Source of the DNA: Letharia columbiana
Lineage: Eukaryota > Ascomycota > Lecanoromycetes > Lecanorales > Parmeliaceae
Assembly: GCF_014066305.1 (NCBI RefSeq)
Contig: NW_023501076.1
Coordinates: 1-64,000 of the forward strand
DNA: 64,000 nt
Direction: 5' to 3'
Shown: positions 1 to 10,159 of the stretch, one piece after another
Numbering within the stretch: the stretch's first letter is position 1
How the letters are laid out: each line of letters starts with the position of its first letter
Program-made: the position numbers and the translations under genes
The notes under the pieces: model-generated
Seen by the model: only the letters and a program-made list of their open reading frames with translations
What the model was told of the DNA's origin: nothing
Databases searched by the model: none

Positions 1-1810
1 AATATGCCTTAGGCCCTGGAAGTCCAACTCGCAAGTCGGGGAAGGAGAATACACCTCCAGGCATACGGCAGTCAAAACCAGCGACGCCCAATCAAGCCGC
101 AGTATCACGTCAGGAGCCATATCAGGCTAGGGACACAGACTCTGGCGCCAAGGGACGATGCAATCCTCAAAGAAGTCTGACACCTGAAGAGCTGGAGAAG
201 CTGCAATTGCCCAAAGTGAAACGTCTTGCGAACGTTACCCAGCTCTGTCAGTACTGCCAGTGAGCAGAATGATGTCTAAATCTAACGTCTCTAGATTTCT
301 TGGACCACTACTTTGATCTCCTGAGTTACGTGCACCACCGCCAGAGTCGTGAAGCGCTCTTCAATTCCCAGTTTCCCGCCCCTCCAGACACTCCTGCAGA
401 AGAGTACGAAGCGGCAAGACACAAGTATTTGGGCAGAGAACGGGCAAATCTTCGGAAGCGCCGCACAAGACTCCGTCATGGAGACTTCCAGATCCTCACT
501 CAAGTCGGTCAAGGTGGCTATGGACAGGTGTATCTGGCAGCCAAGAAAGACACCAGAGAAGTCTGTGCCTTGAAAGTAATGAGCAAAAAGCTCCTCTTCA
601 AATTAGATGAAGTCAGGCATATCTTGACAGAAAGGGACATACTGACAGCAGCCAAAAGTGAATGGTTGGTGAAGCTACTATATGCATTCCAGGACGACAA
701 GAGCATCTATTTGGCAATGGTATGAATATTCTGGTCTTTGGTTTCGAGCCTAGATTGACTCTTTACTCAGGAATACGTCCCAGGAGGCGATTTCCGGACA
801 CTTCTCAACAATACTGGTGTACTGCACAACCGTCACTGCCGCTTCTACATCGCCGAGATGTTCTGCTGCGTTGATGCCCTCCATCAGCTAGGCTACATTC
901 ACCGGGATCTGAAGCCTGAGAACTTCCTCATCGACTCTACCGGTCACGTTAAGCTCACAGACTTCGGCCTCGCAGCTGGCATGCTTTCCCCACAGAAGTT
1001 CGAATCAATGCGAATCAAGCTTGAGGAAGTCGGCCAGCTCTCCATGCCCTTCGGCAACCCTATGGACCAACGCTCCGTCGCCGAACGACGTGAGGGCTAC
1101 CGAGGCTTGCGTGACCGCGAGGTGAATTATGCCAAGTCTATCGTCGGATCTCCTGATTACATGGCGCCCGAGGTACTCAAGGGCGAAGAGTACGACTTCA
1201 CTGTCGACTATTGGTCTCTCGGCTGCATGCTCTTCGAGGCCTTATCCGGATACCCGCCCTTCGCAGGTTCCACTGTCGACGAAACATGGCACAATCTGCG
1301 TCACTGGGACAAAGTGCTCAAGAAACCTAAGTTTGAAGACCCGACTTACTTCCTTTCTCCCCGTACCTGGGATCTGATCCAGCGCTGCGTCAATTCGAAG
1401 AAGAACCGCTTCCGTAATATCAGCGAAATCTACAAGCACGCTTATTTCGCCGAAGTCGACTGGTCGAAGTTGCGAGAGCAGCGAGCCCCATTTGTCCCCG
1501 AGTTAGATGGTGAAACAGATGCAGGCTATTTCGATGACTTCAGCAATGAGGCAGATATGGCCAAGTACAAGGAGGTGCACGACAAGCAGACTGCATTGGA
1601 GAACATGGCGGATCGGGATGAGAAGATGGGCAAAGGGTTATTTGTTGGCTTTACTTTCAGGTATGCCCGAACCACAGTTTGTATTCCTACAGGATTACTG
1701 TGCTGACTCTTGCCTTCAGACACCGAAAACCCACCGTCGATCCCAACGGCAAGCCGACCAGCCCCCGCAAGACCCTCCCTACAGATGGCTCTTTCGGCAC
1801 TATCTTGTGA
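1..1810 (+). CDS. dbf2: DBF2/SID2-type NDR-family AGC protein kinase, 5' end outside the window
   Basis: Serine/threonine kinase at the end of the mitotic exit/septation initiation network, expected to act with a MOB1 partner at spindle poles and septum. Exons 1-246 (partial), 295-719, 771-1660 and 1720-1810; introns 247-294, 720-770 and 1661-1719 all have GT...AG ends, and splicing gives one continuous frame to TGA at 1808-1810. Visible: the N-terminal MOB-binding segment ending LPKVKRLANVTQLY and continuing FLDHYFDLL, glycine loop GQGGYGQV, catalytic HRDLKPENF, DFG, the long NDR-type insert between DFG and the activation segment, NYAKSIVGSPDYMAPEVL with the activation-loop serine, and the hydrophobic motif FVGFTFR. 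The first about 80 visible codons are low complexity. The family is certain from the motifs; assignment to DBF2 rather than COT1/CBK1 rests on the KLDEVRHILTERDIL segment. Convergent with the large RRM gene downstream. Confidence 0.93.
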
Positions 1811-2276
1811 CGAGCTCGATAGTTCTTTCTTCACTTCAATGTCTGTTTTACAAGCAACATGTTTGCCATGCGCCACGAATGTCTTTTCTCGAGCTATCTT
1901 CTTCCCGGGACTTTGAAAAATGCAGGCAGCATTGAATATTATGGTAATGAAACGGGTCATGCCTACGAGAGACGGGGTACATGGCGACTGCGTCTCCTGA
2001 CTGAACGATAGAAACGGGCGCCAGGGTACAAATAGCATAGCATGTGAACACTCGAATGCCTCTTCACACGATGAAGGAATGCCCCAGAAACGCGAGTGAT
2101 ACCTATCTATCGCTAGTGCAACTCCATTCCTTACTAAAGATACCATATTAAGATACAAAACCCTCCTCCGCATCCAACGCTCTATCTCTCTCCAACGCCT
2201 GGCCTTCTCTGCATCTGTTTTCCAAGCTTTCACGCCCTTCGAACATGCCAATCCCGAATCCAACACTCGGAACCAG
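1811..2276. other. Convergent intergenic region
   Basis: Lies between the stop of the DBF2-like gene (+) and the stop of the large RRM gene (-), so it should hold both 3' UTRs. I see no ORF with family signatures and no structured RNA. The long minus-strand reading frame across it (1526-2398) is antisense to DBF2 coding sequence and was discounted. Confidence 0.6.
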
Positions 2277-5200
2277 TTATTGACGCTGACGCTTTTTCTT
2301 TTCACCCCGCTCTTCCCCCCCACTGCCCCAGGGCTTTTCCCCTTGTGGTAGCGCCCAAGGATCCTTGCTTCCTTCCTTCCTTCCACCTCGCTTTGCATCG
2401 ATACCCCGGCCAGCTACAGCATTGTAGCCACTTCGCTTTAGGGGGCTGTGCCCACCTCTTAGCTGCGTGTGGTGCGCTTCTCCTGAACTGCCTTCGTTGC
2501 TGGTCGTAAAGTTGCTGTCGAATGATGGAAAAGACACTCCGAGCGACCAGGAAAGCTGCTTCTGATGTGTTGGATCTTCTGAATTTCCAGGAGCTGTGTC
2601 CTTTGACCCAGCAGCTGTAGAATCCCTGGTTTCTTCGGACGTGGCGGTTACGCTCTGATCTTGCTTCTCATTTTCACTGCGTAGCTCTTTGCCCTTGCTC
2701 TCCCTCTGCCCATGCTCATGAGGCTTCTGCTGCACTTCGTCCTCCGTCTCCTTGACCTCTGGTTCCGGCTCCTCATCCTTTACCTCAGTCACTCTACGCA
2801 CGTCGAACTCTCCACCCAAGGGTCTGAGCTGGGGATCAGACGTTGTCATGCGGTCCTCCTCTTGAGGGGTGCTGACCCGGTAACGATCATCAGACCAACG
2901 TCGACGATCTTCCCCCATTTCAGCGAAGATGTCTTTCAGCTTGCTGACTTGATTGAGAGCCACAGATGGTATGAGGGCTACTGATGGCGTTAGTCGCTCT
3001 TCAGAAGGAGTTCGACGGCCGAAGGTGCTTGGTGAAGGTTCAGATTCCGTACTATGTTCACTTGTGAGAGAACTGTCCGATTCAGGATTGGCAGTCTGAA
3101 AGGCATCCTTGTCTTTCCCGAGCTCGCGGACCAGGGTTTGCGGATCCGGCTTGTTGATAAGCAATGGGTGCCGACGCTGTTGCTGTTGCTTCTGCGAGGG
3201 CGTGCCTCGGGACGACTTGCCAGGGCTATTGGTTGTAGCCTTCCGGCACTCCGCGTCAGCAGGCGATGGCTCGGAAGCATTCTTTTCCACAAAACGAGAG
3301 GCATTTCTTGACCACTTTTGCATCTCACTGGTTGATGAATCGCGTTGTGGAGTTGTGTCCAGCAGCGCTTTGGCCCACAGGATTGACTGAGCTTCCGCCT
3401 TTGTGGTCTGCTGCTCCTGTGCGTCTGAGAACGAGTGATGGACGAATTGCGAAAGTTGCTGTCGCAGTGACTCTATTTTGGTCCAAGGTGGCGAACCAGC
3501 CAGAAGTCGCTTCACAGCAGTTGCCTTCTTGACAACTTCGATCATTTCATGTTGCTTGGTCCATGCATCCAAACTCATCCCTGGTCCTATTTTGCCTTTC
3601 TCGTCAACCCAAGACAGCATAGGCCCATGTTTGTTGGCGTGTTTCTCCAATGCGTCCCCTCCCTCGTCTATGGTTTCAAGCAAAATCAGTTCGGGGTCTT
3701 TAATTGTGAACGGGCTGGTGCCAGAGAGGCTTCGAAAACCAGCCTCCCTCAGAATGGTTTCAAGGTCGTTGTTTTGTTTCTTTGTCGAGGCGTGATCGGA
3801 AGTGCTCGTTTCGGAAGAATGTGTTGATGTCGGATCGGAAGAGTTGAGACTGTTGAAAGTGGCATTGATATGCATCGCGTTGACCAGATGGAAGACTTGG
3901 TAGTTGTTCTTCTGCGCGTAGTACCGGTCAGCGTTCGAGACCTCCATCACAGTCTGATGACTGATCTTTGGCGGGACCACTCTCACTCCATCGTCCATCA
4001 GGAAGGGAGTCTCTGGTTTGGGAAGGTCCTTCGATTTGTCGGTCAGCAGGGGGCGCGCCCCAGTGTCAACAGTCAAGACAGCAAAATTTAGTTTCGTATT
4101 TCCCGTTGTCTGCACACTCGAACCCATCTTCGTGCCTTCAACGGCGAGACCTGTGACCTTGGAGGGAGTACCCATATCGTCTTCACTAGGTGCTTCCTTC
4201 ACAGGTGTGAAGTTTCGAGGCTTCTTCTTCTGGTGTGTCTTGATCGGTGTTAAAGGCGCCGCTAGAGAACTGGATCGAGGTGGTATTGACGGTGCACGCT
4301 TGCGCGCTGGGCTCCTCAGAATCGCCCGATCGGAAGGCGATGGTGAAGGCTGCATTAACAACATGCTTGGAGCTTGCTCGGGATTCTCTTCGATCGGCCC
4401 TAACGGGAACCCTCCGGATTCGACGTTAGAAGGGTTTTGCAATTCTCCTTGAACACCTTTGGTGCCCTTCCCTGTCTCGGAGGGCGCCAAGCTCGGTAGG
4501 GGTTCTGATTTTTGTTCTCTAGCAGTCTGCCCAGCCTCGCGAAAACCAGGAAATAGTGTTGCCTCCGACGACGAACAAGCTGCCTGATCCATAGGCGACA
4601 ATGGCTCCTGCGTAATACTGTTCGAGCGTTCAGTCCGGGTACTAGACGACAGCGTCGTGGAGCTTAGGATGGACGGGCCGGTGTCTGCAGATCCTTGTGT
4701 TGAACTGCTGACATCTCGTCTCATTGCTTGTGATATTGGCTCGAGAGGCACTGCTGACACGGCAGATGTCCCTGGTCCAGGTGCAGGTGCGGTTTCCGAC
4801 ACCTCCGCTTCATCGTTCTCCCCACTGCTGGGTTTAGGGAGATTAGCAACGGAAGCCTTCGGCTGTTCGCCATCATCTTCCGTTGGATTGCGGCCTAAAA
4901 AAGACTGGTCCGGGGTTTCTAGATCTTTCGGTAAGGTAAAAGCGGATTCCAAAGGGACTGTAGGGGCTATCATGTTGCTGGCTTCGATCTCGGACCCACC
5001 TTGCTTTCTATTTCCTTCCAAGCGGCCAGATTTCTTCAGAAATTTGCCAGCATCATTTGCAGAAGGCCTTGCCCGAGCTGTTGGCTTCGAATTCCCAGAG
5101 GCAGGTTGTACCAAGGGAGGCTCCGACCCTTTAATATCGGGCCCTGGCAACTTATTGGAACCTTGAGATTTTTTCTTGGGGGCTTTTGCGCGGCCTTCAG

Positions 5201-7190
5201 CGTGCCTCGAGCTGGAAGCTTGGTGGCCCTGCTGAACTTGGGGCTTGGCAGTGAGGGCCGACACGATCTCCTCGACCCCGTCACCGGTAGACTTAAAGGC
5301 CTGATTGGCATGCATTTCTACGCTGGCGCCTGGCTGAACGAGTGCGGGATCCTGGTTCATTGGTCTCGAATCTACTTGGCCGTCTGTACCAGACTGACTC
5401 ACATGGGCCGTTGATCCTGCTTTGCCATAAGAATCTGGAATTGCAACTGCTTCTTGAGGCTGTAGGCCTGACTCCTTCTGGCCCACGTCCACTGCAATGA
5501 CACGCTCAGAAGGTATTCCCGTCTTTCCTTCCGAACTGCTGGTAGACTGTTTCTTCCCTCGAGCCGAACCTTTCGATGATTTGCGGCCATGTTCAATTTT
5601 TGATTTCCCTACACGAGTGGAGTCTTCGCCCTTGCATGACTGTGTTGGCGAGACATTGGATACTGGCCGCTTCGATTCTCCGTCGCTTCCATGCTGATAG
5701 TGGCCTGGTGACGCGTACAACTTGGGCCTGGGGTAGTTTGTACTGAGGAAACTTCCTTCGGGTAAGCTCGCAAATCGCGTTTGAGGTAGACGTTCCAGTG
5801 CTTCGGCAGCATCAACAGGGCTCTGGAAGCTGTGGTTGCTGACGTTAGTACTGCGTACGATGTTGCTGACGGGTATAACATACTCTGCAAATGCAAATGA
5901 ACGATTAATGTGATATTTTACTGGCGAAGATTCCCTGGGCTCACTAACGTCAAGGAGCCCTCGACACGGTCTAAGTAGATGCATCACAGCAGCTTTGTCG
6001 AAGTCCTTTGGTAGTCCACCGATCCAGATCGTGCAGCCCTCCTGCACTGGACGTCTAGGATTTTCATTTGCCCTTGAACGCTCTGGGGTTCGCGGAAATG
6101 GGGGTTGACTAGCGTTTGGCATGGGGGCGAGCGCGGGTCTCTGGAACTCTGGGATCGGGTCTTGTCGATCTTGAGCGTCCATTTGACGATCTGGAAGTTG
6201 GTGTCCAAAGGCGTGTGGGTCTAGCGGCTGGGAGTGGTGTGGTCGCACCTGTGTCGAAACAAAGCCGGCGTTCTCTTCGAACGCTTGTCCCTTTGCACTG
6301 GCTCCTTGGTGCCGCACATTAGTTGGTATGGGAAGGTTTAGTACTGTGGGACGCGGATCTTGGGTTGGTCCCTGTAGTTCATGCACAGCTGGCGAGTAAG
6401 GGTTCGACACTACACGTGAACGACCCTCCATTGCAGGTTGCATTGACATCTGTCCATAGTCAGGCGGGTGATGAAATGTCTCCTGGCCGTTGCCTGAGTT
6501 GTGACCTGGAGGCAAGTTGGGTTGTTGATAGTAACCAGAATATGGCACACCTCCTGAAGAAGGGCGTATTTCTTGGCCCAACGGTATGGCATCAGGCGAT
6601 CGAGGATAGAATGGCAATTGTATGTTCTGAAGAGCAAAAGATCGCTTCGGGTTTGCACCATTGGATGCCTGACGTGGGCCATTTTCCGTGTTGGACACCA
6701 TTCGGGCATCGTCTGAGGAAGTTTTCTTGGGGTTCTTCTTTCCCTTGGGAAGATTACCATCGAAAGTTCCTATACGGCTAAGGAGCGGAACAGGTTGGGT
6801 CGGAGGGGCCAGTGGGTGGTAACTGAACGGACCAGGAAGACCTCGAGACGGTATGGCGACATGACTATCCGGAGGCCAGGAAATGTGGGCATCCATGGCG
6901 TAGTGAGTTATGGGATCACTATGGAAGTCCCCACGGCTTGTGCTTCCGGGATAGACATGTTCTAAGACCTCTGTTGATGGCGTGAGACGTGGGAGAGGAA
7001 AACGTGCTTGCGAAGTTGGGCATTTGCCTGGAGGCCCAGGCAAGTGGCGAACTAAACCTCCTTGCTGTTGAGGCTGACCGTGCTCTGGATTGGAGCTTGC
7101 TCTCATGCCCTGCGCAGCGGAGAGTTTTATAGGGAACGGGGACCGCGCTGGCGCTTGTAACTGTGTGAAACTGCGTTGGTTGTGCATCAT
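2277..7190 (-). CDS. Very large low-complexity protein with one RRM domain
   Basis: A single frame of 1637 codons, read here as about 1618 residues after removing a 57-nt intron at 5823-5879 (GTTATA donor, TACTAACG branch site, CTTCCAG acceptor). The intron sits inside the RRM: splicing joins RSFAFAEY directly to SPVDAAEALERL, restoring beta-3 and alpha-2; reading through inserts 19 residues. The RRM covers roughly residues 385-460, with RNP2 TIWIGGLP and RNP1-like RSFAFAEY. The rest is Pro/Ser/Gln-rich and then charged, with KKKPRNF- and KKKSQ-type basic patches and a Lys/Arg C-terminus (EKKKRQRQ), so a nuclear RNA-binding or regulatory role is inferred. No named orthologue recognised. The ATG overlaps the stop of the ORF upstream (ATATGATG), so the true start could be further in, for example the MRASSNPE methionine. 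Confidence 0.8.
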   Translation of the reverse strand: MMHNQRSFTQLQAPARSPFPIKLSAAQGMRASSNPEHGQPQQQGGLVRHLPGPPGKCPTSQARFPLPRLTPSTEVLEHVYPGSTSRGDFHSDPITHYAMDAHISWPPDSHVAIPSRGLPGPFSYHPLAPPTQPVPLLSRIGTFDGNLPKGKKNPKKTSSDDARMVSNTENGPRQASNGANPKRSFALQNIQLPFYPRSPDAIPLGQEIRPSSGGVPYSGYYQQPNLPPGHNSGNGQETFHHPPDYGQMSMQPAMEGRSRVVSNPYSPAVHELQGPTQDPRPTVLNLPIPTNVRHQGASAKGQAFEENAGFVSTQVRPHHSQPLDPHAFGHQLPDRQMDAQDRQDPIPEFQRPALAPMPNASQPPFPRTPERSRANENPRRPVQEGCTIWIGGLPKDFDKAAVMHLLRPCRGLLDVSEPRESSPVKYHINRSFAFAEYVIPVSNIVRSTNVSNHSFQSPVDAAEALERLPQTRFASLPEGSFLSTNYPRPKLYASPGHYQHGSDGESKRPVSNVSPTQSCKGEDSTRVGKSKIEHGRKSSKGSARGKKQSTSSSEGKTGIPSERVIAVDVGQKESGLQPQEAVAIPDSYGKAGSTAHVSQSGTDGQVDSRPMNQDPALVQPGASVEMHANQAFKSTGDGVEEIVSALTAKPQVQQGHQASSSRHAEGRAKAPKKKSQGSNKLPGPDIKGSEPPLVQPASGNSKPTARARPSANDAGKFLKKSGRLEGNRKQGGSEIEASNMIAPTVPLESAFTLPKDLETPDQSFLGRNPTEDDGEQPKASVANLPKPSSGENDEAEVSETAPAPGPGTSAVSAVPLEPISQAMRRDVSSSTQGSADTGPSILSSTTLSSSTRTERSNSITQEPLSPMDQAACSSSEATLFPGFREAGQTAREQKSEPLPSLAPSETGKGTKGVQGELQNPSNVESGGFPLGPIEENPEQAPSMLLMQPSPSPSDRAILRSPARKRAPSIPPRSSSLAAPLTPIKTHQKKKPRNFTPVKEAPSEDDMGTPSKVTGLAVEGTKMGSSVQTTGNTKLNFAVLTVDTGARPLLTDKSKDLPKPETPFLMDDGVRVVPPKISHQTVMEVSNADRYYAQKNNYQVFHLVNAMHINATFNSLNSSDPTSTHSSETSTSDHASTKKQNNDLETILREAGFRSLSGTSPFTIKDPELILLETIDEGGDALEKHANKHGPMLSWVDEKGKIGPGMSLDAWTKQHEMIEVVKKATAVKRLLAGSPPWTKIESLRQQLSQFVHHSFSDAQEQQTTKAEAQSILWAKALLDTTPQRDSSTSEMQKWSRNASRFVEKNASEPSPADAECRKATTNSPGKSSRGTPSQKQQQQRRHPLLINKPDPQTLVRELGKDKDAFQTANPESDSSLTSEHSTESEPSPSTFGRRTPSEERLTPSVALIPSVALNQVSKLKDIFAEMGEDRRRWSDDRYRVSTPQEEDRMTTSDPQLRPLGGEFDVRRVTEVKDEEPEPEVKETEDEVQQKPHEHGQRESKGKELRSENEKQDQSVTATSEETRDSTAAGSKDTAPGNSEDPTHQKQLSWSLGVSFPSFDSNFTTSNEGSSGEAHHTQLRGGHSPLKRSGYNAVAGRGIDAKRGGRKEGSKDPWALPQGEKPWGSGGEERGEKKKRQRQ

Positions 7191-7807
7191 ATGTGCATGT
7201 TGTATCTGGAGACGAAGTGCGCTTTGACGAGCTTCTGCAAAGTGATCATCAGCGTATGCGCCTCATTTACAAGGAAGATAGTCATACCATCGTGGTCTTC
7301 TTGCTTTTTCAGATTTCTGATCTGCATCATCGCCTCTGTTAGGAATTCAATCCCATGCTCTTCGATGTCCTCCTTGGTAAAGAGGTCGGTGAGAGCATGG
7401 TAAGGTCGTATGTATGTGAAGGCTTCACTATTGGCGCTTTTCCAACGGCCCACATAATCCTGGACCCTCGTTGCCTTTTGGGCGCTGACGCTTGCATTGA
7501 GTCCGGCAATGTACTCCAGGACTGCGCGAAGGAACTCAAAGCCATGGACCGCAGCGTCGCAGTAGTCAAAGTATTCATACACGTCCGTGTCCGTAACCGG
7601 CGCAGTGATCGCTTTACATACTTCTGGAAAGTCTTTCTGAAGCTTTGATACCATAGTCTGCTGGTCTTCGATGGGATTAGATCTGAGGATGGTTCGCATG
7701 CTAGGGATCTTTTCGCGTCGAGCATATTCGCCGTTGCACGTAGAAAAGATGGCCTTCCCATCGAAATGGTAAGCCATGGTGATGATGATGTGAAAAAGCA
7801 GATGCAA
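7187..7807 (-). CDS. Hypothetical protein of up to 206 residues
   Basis: Uninterrupted ORF; a start at the second methionine (MAYHFDGKAIF, ATG at 7777-7775) gives 196 residues and is as plausible as the first at 7807. The protein is predicted mostly helical, with amphipathic stretches such as FLRAVLEYIAGLNASV and EFLTEAMMQIRNLKKQ; no signal peptide, membrane segment or zinc ligand pattern is visible. I do not recognise the family. Its TGA overlaps the ATG of the large RRM gene, unusual for neighbouring fungal genes, so the two could be read from one transcript or one of the start calls is wrong. The length of open frame and sensible composition argue for a real gene; no homology is claimed. 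Confidence 0.5.
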   Translation of the reverse strand: MHLLFHIIITMAYHFDGKAIFSTCNGEYARREKIPSMRTILRSNPIEDQQTMVSKLQKDFPEVCKAITAPVTDTDVYEYFDYCDAAVHGFEFLRAVLEYIAGLNASVSAQKATRVQDYVGRWKSANSEAFTYIRPYHALTDLFTKEDIEEHGIEFLTEAMMQIRNLKKQEDHDGMTIFLVNEAHTLMITLQKLVKAHFVSRYNMHI

Positions 7808-8547
7808 GGATGCTTCAATGCTCTATGCTCTAGGAGGCCGTGTTGTCGATCTTGGAAACCTAAGTGTTGACAGCATCCAAGCACAAAGTCATGGGGCGGG
7901 GATCCGGTATCCAAGGCTAGTGGGAGCTCTTCAATGTGTCATGACAGTGGTGCTGGTGGAAGTAGCAACCGTCGTCGCAGTGGAGCAGGGTCGTTGCGTA
8001 ATTGCTTGACCGCAGTTACCCTTCTTAGAGAACTGGATGAAAGGAATCCGATGGCTCGCTTCTTGAGGGTCACCCAACTCTTACAGATTGAAGATGTTGG
8101 AAGATGGTAGAAGTGTGAAGATTCAATTACGCCTTGGCATTGTGGTTGGGGACAGCGTAAGTGTTCTGACGTGAGAGAGCAAAATATGGAATTAGCTGCT
8201 TTTGATAACGGTTGCTTCACTTCAATTGACCAGCGGCTCGACACCATAGCTTCACTCATTATCCATCTTTGTTATCACAACAAGATGCCTGGTTTTTCAA
8301 TTCAAGGGAGGTAAATGACTCAACACTCATTCCTGATGCGTCGCCGGGAAGAGCAACCACTCTCTCGGTCTTTGAATCTTCAGTATTTTACGGGTTCAGC
8401 GAGTTAATGGGAATGCTCAAGCGATTCAACATGGCGGTCTCGTCATTTGCTGATTGTAGCATGCATTTCATCGCAGTGGCGCTTTCGTTTGTCAGCAAAG
8501 CAATTAGTATTCCCTTGTACACCCTTCCATCCAGCAAATTCCCTATC
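7808..8547. other. Intergenic region
   Basis: About 740 bases between two minus-strand genes. It should contain the promoter of the 206-codon ORF and the 3' UTR of the FMP46 gene. Only short overlapping ORFs on both strands, none with recognisable features. Confidence 0.5.
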
Positions 8548-9230
8548 CTACACAGAACCAGTCTCTTTCGGTAACTGAGAAATCATTCTCAGGATCTCGG
8601 ACTCATCATCTCCAACGACTGATAAGATGATCAGTACGTGTATGTGTGCCAATCGACTTGCCTCGACCTACCAACGTTACCGTTATTCCAGTCCACAGTC
8701 TACAGGCCAATTAGTATTCTATCTTCAAATCCCAGTGCAACGGCGCACTCACCACGGGCGGCTTGAATGTCTTGGGGTTTTCTCCCAGCTTTCTGATGAC
8801 ATCTCCCGAATCCTTTGCCCCCTCGACTAGCCGACCTGCATTCCAACCCCCAAGATATTCTAGAATCGTCCTCATCTGATCTCCCGTTGGTGGGTCCTCT
8901 GTGATGTTCAATTCAAATTCCGTACGCTGAAGCTTGTTCTGATGCGTGTGGTCTGTAGCCTGGTCTTCGGTTGCAGTCTCAGAGGCATGGGCGGAGATCT
9001 GTTTGAGAAGGGTGAGGACTCGGAGGGAGGCGGGTACTGAAGGCTTGTGGAAGAGTGCTGGGAGAATTTTAGGTTAGTGTCATTTCTTGAACATAGATGG
9101 GGAGCTGTTGGACAGGTTTGGAGATTAGTCGGTGAACAGAAAAAGCTCCGTTGTCATCGAGATATGTCTGGCAACCCAGATTTTGCAAGGACTTACTTAT
9201 TACATCGAGGGACTTATGAAAGCGGAACAT
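8548..9230 (-). CDS. fmp46: FMP46-like (DUF1687) thioredoxin-fold protein
   Basis: Four exons: 9197-9230, 8753-9057, 8681-8699 (19 nt) and 8548-8618; introns 9058-9196 (GTAAGT...CCCAG), 8700-8752 (GTGAGT...CTGTAG) and 8619-8680 (GTAACG...ATCAG). The spliced frame is 143 codons, stop TAG 8548-8550. The product begins MFRFHKSLDVITLFHKPS, continues ASLRVLTLLKQ and ILEYLGGWNAG, and ends VDWNNVVGDDESEILRMI; these are the segments I know from fungal DUF1687/Fmp46 proteins, described as mitochondrial putative redox proteins with a thioredoxin fold. The phase agreement over four exons makes the model firm. The reconstructed protein has no cysteine, so a thiol-based role would need checking. Function is inferred from the family only. 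Confidence 0.85.
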
Positions 9231-10159
9231 TGTGGTTGTGATCGTAAAGATCAGTATTATACGCTCATCAAATTTGGAGGAGGTGGAGCTTGGAAGATCA
9301 GAGGAGGCTCCGCAGGAAATGACTGCCAAGCCCGCTGGGCGAGCACTAAAAGTATGGAAAACCGACGAAGCTAGGTGCTTTCTTTGGATCACCAGCACTA
9401 CTTTACATACGCGTGTGATCCTTTGTCAAATAACTGGAGACTGTCTGATCGATGACTCCCTTCCGAATGTGCGTACGATCAATGCCTCCCAGAAAGTCAT
9501 CATCAGCAGATGAAATCCATTCTCCAAAAGATTTTATCTCAGCAGAGTGCACGAGCGGCTAGAGCTCTCTTTATTACTTGGTGCTGTGTGCCTTCACGTA
9601 CTTCTTCCTGGGGCCAGACCTCTGATATACTAATGATCAGATAATGTGGCAAAGGTCATGCATAGAGTGCGAAGTCTCTGAATGAGCTTGTTGAAAGTCC
9701 TACAATCCAGGCGCGTTCTTCATGTTATCTGCAATTGGATTGACTGTGATGCGTTTGACTGTCTGTATTCAGTATCCTGACAAAAAGAGCCGACCTGTTC
9801 TGGTTGACACCAACGACAATGTGCGCAAATGAAAAGAAAGGAATTCGAACTTCCCTCACTACACAACTTTTGCTACAGTCTCTTAACTATAACCAAGCCA
9901 GATATGGATGCACATGGTGAGGTGTACATAGTCCAGGTCAGTTGGCTTCCCGTTACGTCCGAGTGTGCTCCGAGTACGAGGTAGCTACAGCACATCCTCA
10001 GCGACACTAAGTATCCTATCGTCTACCATTTCGCCGAGCAACAAGTCACCCCTGTCCAAGTCTTGAAGCTTTTGTTCATTCATCGATCCGCCAACCCTAC
10101 GTCTCCGACACTTCTGCGATCCAGGGCAAATCATCTGCCAGCCTCTGCTGCTGTCCGCT
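9231..10159. other. Intergenic region upstream of FMP46
   Basis: About 930 bases between the ATG of the FMP46-like gene and the stop of the peroxiredoxin-like gene, both minus strand. Small ORFs only. The B-box-like GTTCGAATTCC on the minus strand near 9842-9852 was examined; it has no partner arms for a tRNA. Confidence 0.5.

Noticed and set aside
1526..2398. 290-codon minus-strand ORF
   Set aside because: It overlaps the DBF2 3' coding region on the opposite strand, has no domain or good composition, and crosses the expected 3' UTRs.
4657..5414. Plus-strand ORFs of 137-169 codons
   Set aside because: Shadows of the large minus-strand RRM gene; repetitive Ser/Pro codons keep other frames open.
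7187..7807. Relation of the 206-codon ORF to the decayed gene at 11.4-12.9 kb
   Set aside because: Both contain a WKxAN segment (RWKSANSEA and KWKTANAIG) but no other similarity is visible; too little to call them paralogues.
9058..9196. FMP46 intron 1 as another introner-like element
   Set aside because: It is long (139 nt) but its 3' end (CTAACCTAAAATT) lacks the CCGAAAT block and no hairpin or 5' module is evident.
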